A DNA stretch of 64,000 nucleotides, taken from Lachnospiraceae bacterium. Its GTDB lineage: Bacteria; Bacillota; Clostridia; Lachnospirales; Lachnospiraceae. Below, one piece after another: positions 54,960 through 63,877 of this stretch; within the stretch, counting starts at the first letter, position 1; each line of letters opens with the position of its first letter. The notes under the pieces are model-generated. The model was not told the origin of the DNA. It saw nothing but the letters and a program-made list of their open reading frames with translations, and did not search any database. The stretch covers positions 574,267 to 638,266 of the forward strand of contig JAFTPP010000032.1 in NCBI GenBank assembly GCA_017463255.1, written 5' to 3'. A program made the position numbers and the translations under genes.

Positions 54960-55304
54960 CTACTCTCCAAATAATTTACTTATTATTTCTAACATACTAC
55001 TATCAAAATCTGCACTACTCCATGCTGTAATTAATTTTCCTTCTTTACTTACTATTACTACTCCTTCTTGAGTTATATAAGCAAACTTATTACCATTATT
55101 TTGTGAAAGTACTTTACCGTTTTCAACAATATTGTTGACCATTTCTTGCGTCATTCCTCGCTGTTGCATTCGTTCTGCCGCATGTTCTGCATATTGTGTC
55201 CAGTCTACTTTAATATTGGGATTTTCAACATATGTACCCGTTTTTCCAAAGTCATCCCCGTACTGAACCAATGTTGATGTACCACCCTTGACATCGAGTC
55301 TGAA
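54960..55304 (-). pseudogene. Orphan C-terminal toxin domain
   Basis: The open frame from the TGA near 55305 to 54960 codes for GFRLDVKGGTSTLVQYGDDF and then TWTQYAEHAAERMQQRG-like text (YAEHAAERMQQRGMTQEM, VENGKVLS, GVVIVSKEGKLITAWS). This layout (HA..RM..RGmt, then a beta-rich end) matches small RNase-like toxin tails (DUF4258/BECR type). There is no start or ribosome site except a weak TTG. It is probably the 3' remnant of a longer polymorphic toxin gene cut by the IS110 element that lies directly upstream. Confidence 0.6.
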
Positions 55305-55424
55305 CCCTCATGTTTTTCTAGGCAGTTCCATTCCCTTTGAAAAAAACAACACTCCCCAAAGCAATGGTTTCCTCTGCCTAAAATTTTACCATGTTTTCTC
55401 TGTCTTTACTACAAAAAATTACCT

Positions 55425-56654
55425 TTAATCCCAGTTGTCCTGCACCTTTGGCATAACATACTCGGTCTTGTTTTTCAGCATTCCATAAATGATGCTGATT
55501 AATCTTCTGGAAATCAATATCAATGCCTGTGGTTTGCTCTTGCCTCTTGCTAACTGCCTCTGATAATAAGCATAAAAAGCCGGATTACGTGGCAGTCCCT
55601 TGGATGATAGCTGAATCATCTGTATTGCTAGAAAGTATATGGTTCCCTGCAATCTTCTGTTTCCCTGTTTTGATGGCTTGTCATCACCTTTCCCTGCTGA
55701 AGAGAAATTCACAGGTGCAATTCCTGCAAAGTTCGCCAGCTTGTCAGCGTTGGGAAATCTTCTGATATCTCCAATCTCCGAAAGCAGTTTTGCAACGGTG
55801 GTGTCGCTGACACCGGGAATGGTATTTAGGGTACATTCAAACCTTGGAAGAAAGTCAGCAATAGCTTTGTCTACTTCCTCAATCTGAGCAACATAGTGCC
55901 GAACATCCTTAACTAATCCTCTCGTGATTTCATCCCTCTCAGGTTGATAGTCTCTTGTAGTGTCTCCGTCTGCTTTGACTGCATCCAGTATAATCTGACA
56001 CTTTCGTGTAGAAAACTGATTGTGACTGACCGGGATTAATTCCTCTGCCAGTTCCTCCACAGACTTGCCGCTCAGCAATCTTGGAGAAGGATAATGCTCC
56101 TAAAAGTAAAGTGCTGTCGTTCTGCCGATGTCCTGAAAGAATTGCTTGTAGCTTGGATAAGCTACGCAGACCTGTTCATGCAGTTGGTTCTTCTGGCGAA
56201 TATGATGTGTCTTTAAATTCGCTCTGCGATTTACCAACTGACTGAGAGTCCAATACATATCTTCCGGCATGGCATCGGGTAACTTATTCAGTTCATTAAT
56301 GGCTACTCTCGCTACACATTGAGCATCGTAGCTGTCGTTCTTTTTGTACTGTGGTACGCTCTTTCGGTAGGCATAGGATAGCGCCGGGTTCACATCTTTT
56401 ACAATGTAATTCCGTTCAATCAACCATGCAGCTAATGCTCTTCCATAGCCGTAGGAATTCTCTAACGCAAATACAATCCCCTTGCCGTCAGTACAAAATC
56501 TTTTCGCTTTTACTAAGAGTTTTGAAAATTCAGAGGGTTTGTTTTGAAACGTAATCTCTCCGAGTTTTTCGTTGAAGCAGTCCATAATGACTGCCGTGTG
56601 TTGTTCCTTGTGGAGGTCTATCCCCACATAGATAAACTTTGTTTTGTCGTACAT
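55425..56654 (-). pseudogene. IS110-family transposase split by an amber codon
   Basis: Two ORFs in the same frame (56654-56100 and 55425 onward) make one 409-codon IS110 transposase. The first has the RuvC-like catalytic VGIDLHKEQHTAVI near the start and KNDSYDAQCVA; the second has the Tnp-20 domain (LNTIPGVSDTTVAKLLSEIG, FAGIAPV). The single break is TAG at 56100-56102 in TTALYF-stop-EHYPSPRLL, where tryptophan (TGG) is expected. It is a one-base nonsense change, so loss is recent or the codon is read through. Confidence 0.85.
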
Positions 56655-56830
56655 AACTTCCTCCCAAATCTTTTGACTTCAAAACACAGGCAACCTCAAC
56701 TGATAAGCCAGTATCCCCGAATTACGCACTGGGCAACGGAGTCGGCACGGGTGGCACAGCCAATCTACTTATCCGCTTAGGATTAAGGATTTTCCTGCAG
56801 AACTCAGGACACGAGGCAAAAGAAGATTGC
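56655..56830 (-). ncRNA. Candidate bridge RNA region of the IS110 element
   Basis: The about 175 bases before the transposase are GC-richer than the flanks, contain short complementary blocks, and have no ORF. In the IS110 group this is where the target-selecting bridge RNA lies. Assignment rests on position and composition only. Confidence 0.4.
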
Positions 56831-56860
56831 CTTCGTGGTGTGTGATGTTAACTCTGAAAA

Positions 56861-57323
56861 AGAAAGGTTGCAAGTCAATTTTTCGATTTGGGAACAGATT
56901 TTTTCATATAAATTGCTAAAAATAAGCAGAATTGGCTTTATGCCAAAGAGCAAAAACAGAGAAAAAACAGTAATAATGCACGAATCCACTCTTTCGACAC
57001 ACAAGTCGACTTTCTCTTGCCCTTGTGAGAGCCTGTGTTGCCCCTGTGTGCGATTTTAAGAACGAAGTCGAGGTAGTTACCTATAATGGAATTATTGAGC
57101 CTTATTGGGGAAATGTGAAAGAAGTTATTTGCAGAAATTCTCAGAAAAATATTAGGGTTGAAAATAGTGCAGGTTAAAGGGCTTATGCCGCCAGAGGACG
57201 GCCTAAGCCGGAAAACACCCACCGGCAATGCCGTTGGGAGAAATGTGGTATGGCATAACTTTCTATGCTGTTCCAAAAGTTTTTATGCTTTTGGATAGTA
57301 TTATCGTTTTTACTATATCTCAG
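56861..57323. other. Gap with coding relic and structured segment
   Basis: On the plus strand, 57052-57177 reads as a 42-codon relic (DFKNEVEVVTYNGIIEPY, then WGNVKEVICRNSQKNIR) ending in TAA, with no start. Directly after it, 57180-57240 forms two GC-rich hairpins: GGCTTA...TAAGCC with an inner GCCG...CGGC, and CCCA.CGGC-AAT-GCCG.TGGG. I do not recognise either. They may be the end of another mobile element. Confidence 0.35.
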
Positions 57324-57369
57324 AAAAACGAGGATATTCTATGGCATTTACCACCAATAGAATATCCTC
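57324..57369 (-). terminator. Terminator of the LXG toxin operon
   Basis: A perfect 13-bp stem (57330-57342 with 57357-57369) and five T on the minus strand, 20 bases past the immunity gene. Confidence 0.8.
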
Positions 57370-57389
57370 AATTGTATTTTGCTTAGGTA

Positions 57390-57713
57390 TTATAGCAATT
57401 TCTTTACATGCTCCATATTGTCCTCTATGGTGTACTCATCATCCAATTTATCTTTTAAAAGATTTATTGCCAAAAGCAATTCTCTGAAAAAGCTTTCTCT
57501 CTCTTCATTCTCTTTAAATCCAATATACTTGAATTCTTTTCCATCGTTTAAATACAAACTATCATACATTTCTTGAATGTGGACAAATTTAGGGTCAACA
57601 TCACTATCTCCTACCAAATATGGTGGTAAATCATTATCAATTAGTTCATCGTTTTCACCGTAAACCCACACAGGAAAACATCCATATTCAAATTTTATTT
57701 TAATTACTTTCAT
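57390..57713 (-). CDS. Probable immunity protein of the LXG toxin
   Basis: A 107-residue acidic, soluble protein (IKFEYGCFPVWVYGENDELI, then KYIGFKENEERESFFREL). It begins 12 bases after the toxin stop and ends the operon before a terminator. Position and size are those of a cognate immunity protein. No family is recognised. AAAGGAAAG precedes ATG. Confidence 0.7.
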   Translation of the reverse strand: MKVIKIKFEYGCFPVWVYGENDELIDNDLPPYLVGDSDVDPKFVHIQEMYDSLYLNDGKEFKYIGFKENEERESFFRELLLAINLLKDKLDDEYTIEDNMEHVKKLL

Positions 57714-57725
57714 ACACTTTCCTTT

Positions 57726-59846
57726 CTATTTGGGATTAGCACCAACTACAAATCCATTATCACCTACTGTAATAGCTACTTTATGTATTTCCCCATTATA
57801 TGTAAATTCATATATTGGTCTGCCTGTACCTCTTCCCTGATATCCAACAATTTTCCCATTCTCCAATGCATTCATTACATAATCTGGAATTTGCTCTTGC
57901 GTTATTCCTTTATTTAGGAAATCGTCAGCATGCTCAGTGATAATGTGATTTAATCCAGCCGTATCCGTTCCATTTTCCAACCACACCAATTTTCCATCCG
58001 CAGTCTTTGTTACTGCTATTACGTCATCTGGATTATACTTAACACCGCTACTTGCTAACTCATCCATTAAATTTTGTGGTTTTAAATTATTAATTGCATC
58101 TGTGCCACCCTCAACACCCGCAATCGATTCCAAATGCAGTTCTCTTAGGTCACCCAAGTAAACTTCGTAGCTGTCACATGAAGTACTTTGCTGTTCATAG
58201 ATTTCATCATAAAATGAATCCACTTCATCTAAATCATCAAGTTTAATCTTGCCGCCATATTCACTAGCATTCGCAATACCGGTAGCAAAATCACTCTGTA
58301 TATCTACGTCCGCCTCACTCAAATCAAACGCCACATCCGCATCTATATTAGATACTATCACATGTTCGTCGACTTTTAAATCCGCAAATTTCCAAGCTGC
58401 TATATCCTCACTATTTAATCCTGGAAAATTATTATATGTTCCTTGCTCTATGGCTAAGTCGCGTTGATTATATCTCTTCGCATCTTCATAGCTCATCTTC
58501 TCAACAAACGAGCCACTGTTTCCTGATATCTTATCTCCGGCAAAGTCTGTTCCTTTATCAAGCAAAGCCCCAAACCCCAAATTTAACATTGTTGCCTGTG
58601 CTTGATTTAACGTAAACTGCTCTGTCACAAAACCCGTGACCTTCTCACTCGTAAAATCAAGCGCTTGATCTTTAAAAATCTCTTTTCCCACAACCTTTAT
58701 CGTAGCTTTTGCCATAGCAGAATTGCTGGCTCCCGCTACTCCATTTATTGCTTTTCCTGTTGGTACACATAGGCCAGCAATCGTCATATTTAAATTGCCC
58801 CATACCTCGTACATCTCCTGATTCCCTGAAAATACAGTATCCCTGATTGGATTTATCGCCACAGAATCCAAATCACCTATGGAACCATAATAAATATCCT
58901 GAGCACCTTCTGACGCATTACTAATTCCATAAGCCATAGTGCATGTCCCAGATGCAGTCGCTGCCACTACTATCGGAGTAGCCATGCCTGCCGTACCTAC
59001 TATGGCGACAAATCCTACACCCGCAGTAACTACGCCCATTATCACCTTGGCCCACCCCTCATCTTCACGTGCTTCGCACGCCGCCTCATAATCAGCCTGC
59101 ATCTGGTCATAAGCTGTTTGCTGGACATCTATGGCTTCTTCGATTTCCTCCTGCTTTGTTTCCAGCTCCTCTGCACAAACTTGAACTTTTTGATAAAGGT
59201 CTAATACATACGTGTCACCAGTAATATCTCCTGACTCGTATGATGTAATACTTCTTTCATTTGATAAATAACCCTGTATCGCCGCTTGTAATGCATCCAA
59301 CGTTACTTTTATTTTTTCGTTGTATAAATTAAGATTTTCTTCTTCATACGTTTCAACATTTCTGTCTAACTCATTTATCTCAAACTTCATTCCATCTAAC
59401 TCAGAAGAAAGCAAATTATTAGTGGGATTATATTCAAAAAAAATATCCGTCACACTACCAAGACTGTTGCCAATACTCGTCGATATATCATCCAGATTTT
59501 GTAACTCATCCATAAATCTTGTTTTTACATTTTGCAAAATCTCTTGAGGTAATGACGCATATATACTAGAATCTATATTATAATATCCTGTTTTATATAA
59601 CAAAAGTTCCGATTGATATGATGCTATTGCCTGTTGTATTGCGTATAATAAAACACCATGTACCTCTTGAAAATAATTCTTAACTGAATCAGCAGACTCA
59701 CCCTGATACTCTTTCATATCAATAATCTGAGTATAACAATTGGCCAATGCATTAATACTTGTATTCCAAGTGCTACATTTTGCGCATACCGATGAATACA
59801 GTTGATCCAGCGAACCATTAATAACCTTATAATAGTTATAACTCAT
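57726..59846 (-). CDS. LXG-domain polymorphic toxin (T7SSb effector)
   Basis: A 706-residue effector. The N-terminal LXG domain (~1-210) is helical and has the YQGESADSVKNYFQEVHG signature (~47). A Gly/Ala-rich hydrophobic stretch (~268-300, VVTAGVGFVAIVGTAG) leads to a middle pretoxin region. The C-terminal ~100 residues form the toxin: NHIITEHADDFLNKGI, GTGRPIYEFTYNG and VAITVGDNGFVVGANP, an RNase-like (BECR-type) pattern with His candidates. ATG 59846 with GGAGG 9 bases upstream replaces an in-frame start at 59903. It is exported with the Lap-like helpers upstream. Confidence 0.85.
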   Translation of the reverse strand: MSYNYYKVINGSLDQLYSSVCAKCSTWNTSINALANCYTQIIDMKEYQGESADSVKNYFQEVHGVLLYAIQQAIASYQSELLLYKTGYYNIDSSIYASLPQEILQNVKTRFMDELQNLDDISTSIGNSLGSVTDIFFEYNPTNNLLSSELDGMKFEINELDRNVETYEEENLNLYNEKIKVTLDALQAAIQGYLSNERSITSYESGDITGDTYVLDLYQKVQVCAEELETKQEEIEEAIDVQQTAYDQMQADYEAACEAREDEGWAKVIMGVVTAGVGFVAIVGTAGMATPIVVAATASGTCTMAYGISNASEGAQDIYYGSIGDLDSVAINPIRDTVFSGNQEMYEVWGNLNMTIAGLCVPTGKAINGVAGASNSAMAKATIKVVGKEIFKDQALDFTSEKVTGFVTEQFTLNQAQATMLNLGFGALLDKGTDFAGDKISGNSGSFVEKMSYEDAKRYNQRDLAIEQGTYNNFPGLNSEDIAAWKFADLKVDEHVIVSNIDADVAFDLSEADVDIQSDFATGIANASEYGGKIKLDDLDEVDSFYDEIYEQQSTSCDSYEVYLGDLRELHLESIAGVEGGTDAINNLKPQNLMDELASSGVKYNPDDVIAVTKTADGKLVWLENGTDTAGLNHIITEHADDFLNKGITQEQIPDYVMNALENGKIVGYQGRGTGRPIYEFTYNGEIHKVAITVGDNGFVVGANPK

Positions 59847-59859
59847 AAGGAAATTCCTC

Positions 59860-60357
59860 CTATTGAATATCTTTAACTCTGTCCGAATATCGATAATACT
59901 CAACTGTTACATCATGTTCTCCCAACAATTCTGAATAATCATCAGCTGATATTTCAAACCTTTGTCTTTTTCCATTCACATCATTTCCTTGAATATAATA
60001 ATGTGAGGAAAACACTCCATATCTTCCCTGATACTTACTCACCTCTACATCATATAATGTAATATATTGTGTTCCTTTTACCATATCTATTAAGAATCTG
60101 CCGCCAAAGAACAAACTCATACACAGTCCTACTATTATAGCTCCGATTCTCCATGCCTTTTGAGCAAAATCTTTTGCTTTACCCATGCGTTTTATCCACA
60201 CAATAATCGCCACGCACACTCCCCAGACAAATAAAATATTCACAAATTCATCTGCCATAACCCATTCTCCGGATTTCGGCAAAAACACTCCGAGTATTGC
60301 AACAAATATAATTACTACCCAAAAAAGAACATCCATTGACTTTAATTTTCTCATCAC
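59860..60357 (-). CDS. Three-TM membrane protein in the T7SS locus, unknown
   Basis: A 165-residue protein with TM segments at ~10-25, ~38-55 and ~72-93 and a beta-rich C-terminal part (YDVEVSKYQGRYGVFSS, HDVTVEYYRYSDRV). It ends 13 bases before the LXG gene, whose ribosome site lies in that gap. It could be a second immunity protein acting at the membrane. Family not recognised. Confidence 0.6.
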   Translation of the reverse strand: MMRKLKSMDVLFWVVIIFVAILGVFLPKSGEWVMADEFVNILFVWGVCVAIIVWIKRMGKAKDFAQKAWRIGAIIVGLCMSLFFGGRFLIDMVKGTQYITLYDVEVSKYQGRYGVFSSHYYIQGNDVNGKRQRFEISADDYSELLGEHDVTVEYYRYSDRVKDIQ

Positions 60358-60378
60358 TCTAAATCACCTTATATCCAC

Positions 60379-60648
60379 TTATTTCCACAAATTAGTTAAC
60401 TCAAAATCCTTCTTAAGCATCTCAAAACCAACTGCTCCCAATGCGCTAATATCCTTGTATAATAAATCCTGATATAGCTCCATAATCAAGCGCAGCTGCT
60501 TATATCCTTCCAAATATGCATCAAATACAGCTGACTGTTCTCCCATTGTTTCCCATGATATGCTAGTTACATCCATATTATCAGTGGTAGTTTGCAGCGA
60601 ACCTACCGCTTCTAAAAATACCAAATTATCATAATTAATACTTCTCAT
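60379..60648 (-). CDS. Lap-like WXG100-superfamily helper of the LXG toxin
   Basis: An 89-residue all-helical protein with ISWETMGEQSAVFDAY (~29), the kind of W-E-x-x sequence that marks the turn of WXG100-type hairpins. In LXG loci such small helical partners (Lap, YwqI-like) bind the LXG domain for export. It lies between the YwqH-like gene and the membrane protein, 14 and 21 bases away. Confidence 0.6.
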   Translation of the reverse strand: MRSINYDNLVFLEAVGSLQTTTDNMDVTSISWETMGEQSAVFDAYLEGYKQLRLIMELYQDLLYKDISALGAVGFEMLKKDFELTNLWK

Positions 60649-60662
60649 GCTTCTTCCTACTT

Positions 60663-61121
60663 TTAATTACATAATGTTTCTATTTTATTCATCAAAGAAT
60701 TAATCAAACTACCTAATCGGAAAATATCTCCATTAAGTTGCTTATTCTGATTTTCTAACCGGGTTATCTCATCACATACACTGTCCAACACCCCATCAAT
60801 ACGCTCTATATATTTATCATACTCTGGTAGTACAGTGGATGAAATATTATTATATATTTTGGTATATAAATCACCATACCAATCTTTAAAATTATCTTTG
60901 GATTCATGAAAATTCTTTAATGACTTTCTCTTACTTTTTGCATATTCTTTCTGTGTCTCTAAAGTATTCTTGACTCCTTTTAGTCGCGATATCTTATCCA
61001 AGTTGCTGTTATATGTTGTTTGTTTACTGGAACGCGCGCTTTCATGCGTTGCTTTTTCAGCTCGTGCGCTCTGGAGTTCTGCTTCCTTTGATTCTTCTGC
61101 TACATTACTTGTGTCACTCAT
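60663..61121 (-). CDS. YwqH-like (DUF5082) coiled-coil partner
   Basis: A 152-residue charged, helical protein with heptad character (residues ~10-65 and ~105-148). It resembles YwqH/DUF5082 proteins encoded just before Lap and LXG genes, where the second Lap-type factor is often found. It begins one base after the DUF4176 stop, so translation is coupled. No signal peptide. Confidence 0.65.
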   Translation of the reverse strand: MSDTSNVAEESKEAELQSARAEKATHESARSSKQTTYNSNLDKISRLKGVKNTLETQKEYAKSKRKSLKNFHESKDNFKDWYGDLYTKIYNNISSTVLPEYDKYIERIDGVLDSVCDEITRLENQNKQLNGDIFRLGSLINSLMNKIETLCN

Positions 61122-61122
61122 A

Positions 61123-61455
61123 TCATTTCTTCCTCTTGCTATTTATCTGAGAAACGTCTGCATACTCAAAATCTGAGTTTTGAAACCATTCGTTAATATT
61201 ATCAACCATCATTTTATCATCATCATCACTATATCCAGAAAATACTACCTTTACAATATCCTTATGATTAAAATACAATATGTGGTCACCAATAATCCCC
61301 TGTGGATATACACAACCACCATAATCAAAAAAGCCTGCCGGCTCTGTTGCCGCAGTTACCAGCCCTCTTGATATGATAACTATTTTCTGTACACCACCTT
61401 TTAATATTACAACACTCCCCAATGGTAAATAATCAATACGGCTTTTGTCTTTCAT
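61123..61455 (-). CDS. DUF4176 protein of T7SS loci
   Basis: A 110-residue protein with the DUF4176 pattern: LPLGSVVILKGGVQKIVIISRG, FFDYGGCVYPQGIIG, ILYFNHKDIVKVVFSGYSD. The family is nearly limited to type VII secretion loci of Firmicutes, function unknown. It follows the WXG100 gene by 88 bases. Confidence 0.82.
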   Translation of the reverse strand: MKDKSRIDYLPLGSVVILKGGVQKIVIISRGLVTAATEPAGFFDYGGCVYPQGIIGDHILYFNHKDIVKVVFSGYSDDDDKMMVDNINEWFQNSDFEYADVSQINSKRKK

Positions 61456-61484
61456 AATGGCATCGTTCCTTCTTTCTCTTTTAA

Positions 61485-61518
61485 TTAAAGACCTCTTATA
61501 TTTACATATAAAAGGTCT
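61485..61518 (-). terminator. Weak terminator or processing hairpin after the WXG100 gene
   Basis: An 8-bp stem AAAGACCT/AGGTCTTT with AT-rich inner pairs, followed by a short T stretch. It may lower expression of downstream genes relative to the WXG100 gene. Confidence 0.5.
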
Positions 61519-61543
61519 TTACGCATTTAACATATTATACTAC

Positions 61544-61837
61544 TTAAGCTTTAAACTGATTTGCAATATTGGCATCAGTTTCTTCAACTGCTTGCGCTGT
61601 TGAGTCAAGTGCTCTTGCAATTTCACGAATAAGAGCTTCTGCGTTTAAGAAGCTATCCTTTAACTCCTTATAACGCATTGCATACGATTCGCTCGCTGCT
61701 CCCTCCCATTCAGTCTGTAACTGTTCTAACAAATTATCCATTGTTACAATAACACCATTAACAGTATCTGCCTGAGCACGATATTGATTTGCTCTTTCAC
61801 GCATTTGGTCCGGGGTAATTCTGATTTGATTTGCCAT
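61544..61837 (-). CDS. WXG100-family protein (EsxA-like)
   Basis: A 97-residue helical hairpin protein with LQTEWEGAASESYAMRY (W-E-G at ~46-48), the family signature, and a C-terminal tail ending in ANIANQFKA. Such proteins are secreted by the T7SS and often help export. GGAGG lies 5 bases before ATG. Its own promoter lies at 61905-61933. Confidence 0.92.
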   Translation of the reverse strand: MANQIRITPDQMRERANQYRAQADTVNGVIVTMDNLLEQLQTEWEGAASESYAMRYKELKDSFLNAEALIREIARALDSTAQAVEETDANIANQFKA

Positions 61838-61904
61838 TTCATATTCCTCCTAAGTTTCAAATAATTAATAATAAAGATAGTTGTAAAATTTTCATCTTTA
61901 GAAG

Positions 61905-61933
61905 ATTTTACCACTATCTTTTTATTAATTCAA
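61905..61933 (-). promoter_or_regulatory. T7SS-type promoter module, WXG100 gene copy
   Basis: Minus strand TTGAAT (61928-61933), 17-base spacer, TAAAAT (61905-61910). CTTCTAAAGATGAAA follows at once (61890-61904) and CTTCTAAAAATGAAA stands upstream (61941-61955): a direct repeat bracketing the promoter. Confidence 0.7.
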
Positions 61934-61948
61934 GAGCTTTTTTCATTT

Positions 61949-62122
61949 TTAGAAGTTTTTATACATTAACCTCGTCCTAAACTCATCCAATACTGTTCCA
62001 TTTACTCCCACCACACAGATATCTGGATATGCTTCCAATCCTCTTCCATCTCTGTAGGCTCTCATTATATACAAATTAATAGCCAGTTCTGAGCGTAAAA
62101 AACAATACCAAAATGCAGCTAC
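61949..62122 (-). pseudogene. Duplicated 3' end of the right-edge gene
   Basis: Frame 62122-61949 ends in RAYRDGRGLEAYPDICVV and VNGTVLDEFRTRL, then MYKNF-stop. The 97 bases 61966-62062 match 63883-63979, the end of the right-edge gene, with 2 mismatches. Upstream of residue RAY the two diverge. There is no start codon with a ribosome site; this is a truncated copy. Confidence 0.75.
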
Positions 62123-62168
62123 TCACCTTTCTTTTCTCTAGATTAATGTTACCGCAATATGTTGTAAT

Positions 62169-62843
62169 CTACTGCATATACAGCAGAAGATATTCATACA
62201 ATTGTTTCTTTATTTCACTTTTTATATTCTCTATATCTTTTGTTGTATCATATGTTATAATTCTATTAAAAAATGATTCATATTTTTGCTTTGTATTGTT
62301 AATAGCATTATTAATATCTTCTAATGTTTCTGGATTTACGATAGTTCCATATTTTTCAAATTCTTTATATGCAGAATCTCTTTGAATTGCCATATTCGGT
62401 TCACAAGTGATCAGTATGATATAGTGTACAAATTGTCTCCATCTACTTAATAGATAAAAATCTACAGACTTCCTGTACTCGCTTTCACCAATTAAATTTC
62501 TATTATAATAAAATCTCAGCCAAGTAAGTGCATCAAAAATTCCTCTATCACATAAAATAAGCTTATACCCTTGATCAATAACAGCCATTATTCTTTGTAT
62601 TGTCTCCAAAGCTGTCCAATAATTAAATTCTGGTGACTTTTTATTTGATATCTTGCAATATTGAGCAGTCTCACAAATAATTTTACATTTTATTTTAAAA
62701 CGTCCAAATACATTCTCTAACTCATTAATCAATGAAGTTTTTCCACTATTTGGAGTTCCAGCTAATTCAATAATTAGCGGAGGTTTATCAATATTATTTT
62801 CACTTAATTCAGCAACCAAATCTAATATCTGTTTATGTCCCAT
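62169..62843 (-). CDS. P-loop kinase-like protein
   Basis: A 224-residue P-loop NTPase resembling nucleoside/thymidylate-type kinases (AAA_28/33-like). Walker A GTPNSGKTS is at 29-37, LILCDRGIFDALTWL near 95 is the Walker B/DR-type motif, and a lid region follows (SAYKEFEKYG). ATG 62843 with AGGAG 5 bases upstream is preferred to an in-frame ATG at 62858. It overlaps the end of the two-TM gene by a coupled arrangement. Its codon use is more AT-rich than the core genes. Substrate unknown. Confidence 0.7.
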   Translation of the reverse strand: MGHKQILDLVAELSENNIDKPPLIIELAGTPNSGKTSLINELENVFGRFKIKCKIICETAQYCKISNKKSPEFNYWTALETIQRIMAVIDQGYKLILCDRGIFDALTWLRFYYNRNLIGESEYRKSVDFYLLSRWRQFVHYIILITCEPNMAIQRDSAYKEFEKYGTIVNPETLEDINNAINNTKQKYESFFNRIITYDTTKDIENIKSEIKKQLYEYLLLYMQ

Positions 62844-62851
62844 CACTTCTC

Positions 62852-63487
62852 CTAACATATATTATAGTCATTTTTCACATTATAATAGTTTGCTATATAA
62901 GACCTGCATATATTCTTTTGTGTTATGTTTCTGTAGCGTAAATGTTTTAATGAATACTTGTTTTTTAATGAATTAACTCTATGGCGATATATTCTATCTG
63001 TAATCATAATTTCCATATAATCGTTTGTTTTATACGAATTGGGATCTATTAATATACATCTTAAACCGAAATCAATACCATATGAAAACACTTTTGCTCC
63101 AGCGCCTTTCAGCCGGTTGATTCTGTTCAATATCTCTCCATTATTGCTATTTTCATATTTTGACTTGGGTAGCCAAATCTCCACTTCTTTATTCTCATTA
63201 CATATTGTTCTTATGGACTCTAAATAATCGTCCGTCCAGCTCAAATCTCCCCCAAATAAAACAGCTCGTTCCCTAGTACTAAGGATCACTTTGTTGCCAC
63301 GAATTATTAATTTCTTTCTTTTTACTACATCTGAATTAAATAATGTTACAACAACAAGTATTACCAAAGAAATTACACTCGCAAACAGTAAAAATGTTTT
63401 AACCCCCTTACTACTTTGTGTTAACTGTAACAAAAATCCTATGATAGATATAATACTTGCATAGATTGAATATACCCGTTCTTTCAT
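62852..63487 (-). CDS. Two-TM protein with cytoplasmic domain, unknown
   Basis: A 211-residue protein. TM segments at ~5-22 and ~31-50 are followed by a cytoplasmic alpha/beta domain (RERAVLFGGDLSWTDDYLES, EVEIWLPKSKYENSN, GAGAKVFSYGIDFGLRCIL, EIMITDRIYRH), which recalls PLD- or TIR-like nucleotide-sensing folds but matches none clearly. ATG 63487 with GGAG 8 bases upstream replaces an in-frame start at 63550. It is operonic with the kinase-like gene. Confidence 0.6.
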   Translation of the reverse strand: MKERVYSIYASIISIIGFLLQLTQSSKGVKTFLLFASVISLVILVVVTLFNSDVVKRKKLIIRGNKVILSTRERAVLFGGDLSWTDDYLESIRTICNENKEVEIWLPKSKYENSNNGEILNRINRLKGAGAKVFSYGIDFGLRCILIDPNSYKTNDYMEIMITDRIYRHRVNSLKNKYSLKHLRYRNITQKNICRSYIANYYNVKNDYNIC

Positions 63488-63681
63488 TTGTCTTTCTCCT
63501 TTTTTGCACAATTTACAAATCATATATCTGTCGACGATGTCAAACACCATTAGCTATGATTGCCCGCCAATTCCTTTCTACAGTACAATGATTGTCCCCT
63601 CCATTTCACATCCGTGCTATCTAACTTAATATTTTTATCTCGCCTCGCTAAAGTTTCTTTATGCAGTTTCATCTTTAGAAG

Positions 63682-63710
63682 ATTTTATCACCATTTTCAT
63701 ACCCTTTCAA
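63682..63710 (-). promoter_or_regulatory. T7SS-type promoter module, two-TM gene copy
   Basis: Minus strand TTGAAA (63705-63710), 17-base spacer, TAAAAT (63682-63687), with CTTCTAAAGATGAAA after it and CTTCTAAAAATGAAA before it, as at the WXG100 gene. Confidence 0.7.
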
Positions 63711-63741
63711 CCAATTTCTTTCATTTTTAGAAGTTGTTTAT

Positions 63742-63778
63742 AAAATGAGGGTTGGAATCAAAATGATTCCAACCCTCA
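63742..63778 (-). terminator. Terminator of the right-edge gene
   Basis: A perfect 15-bp stem (63746-63760 with 63764-63778) and T run on the minus strand. Confidence 0.85.
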
Positions 63779-63877
63779 TATAAGTTCTCATTGTCATTGC
63801 TACTTGATTTTTAGTTCAATCGATGCCTTCCTCAAAACACCGAACACCACTGCCCAAAAACTTAATCCCCAACTCAT

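Larger units (their letters stand above)
55400..56860 (-). mobile_element. IS110-family insertion sequence (ends approximate)
   Basis: The element has the transposase and a long non-coding part upstream of it (56655-56830). IS110 elements lack clear terminal inverted repeats, so boundaries cannot be fixed here. The left side abuts the toxin remnant. A possible promoter on the minus strand is TTGCAA near 56870 with TTAACA 16 bases on. Confidence 0.65.
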
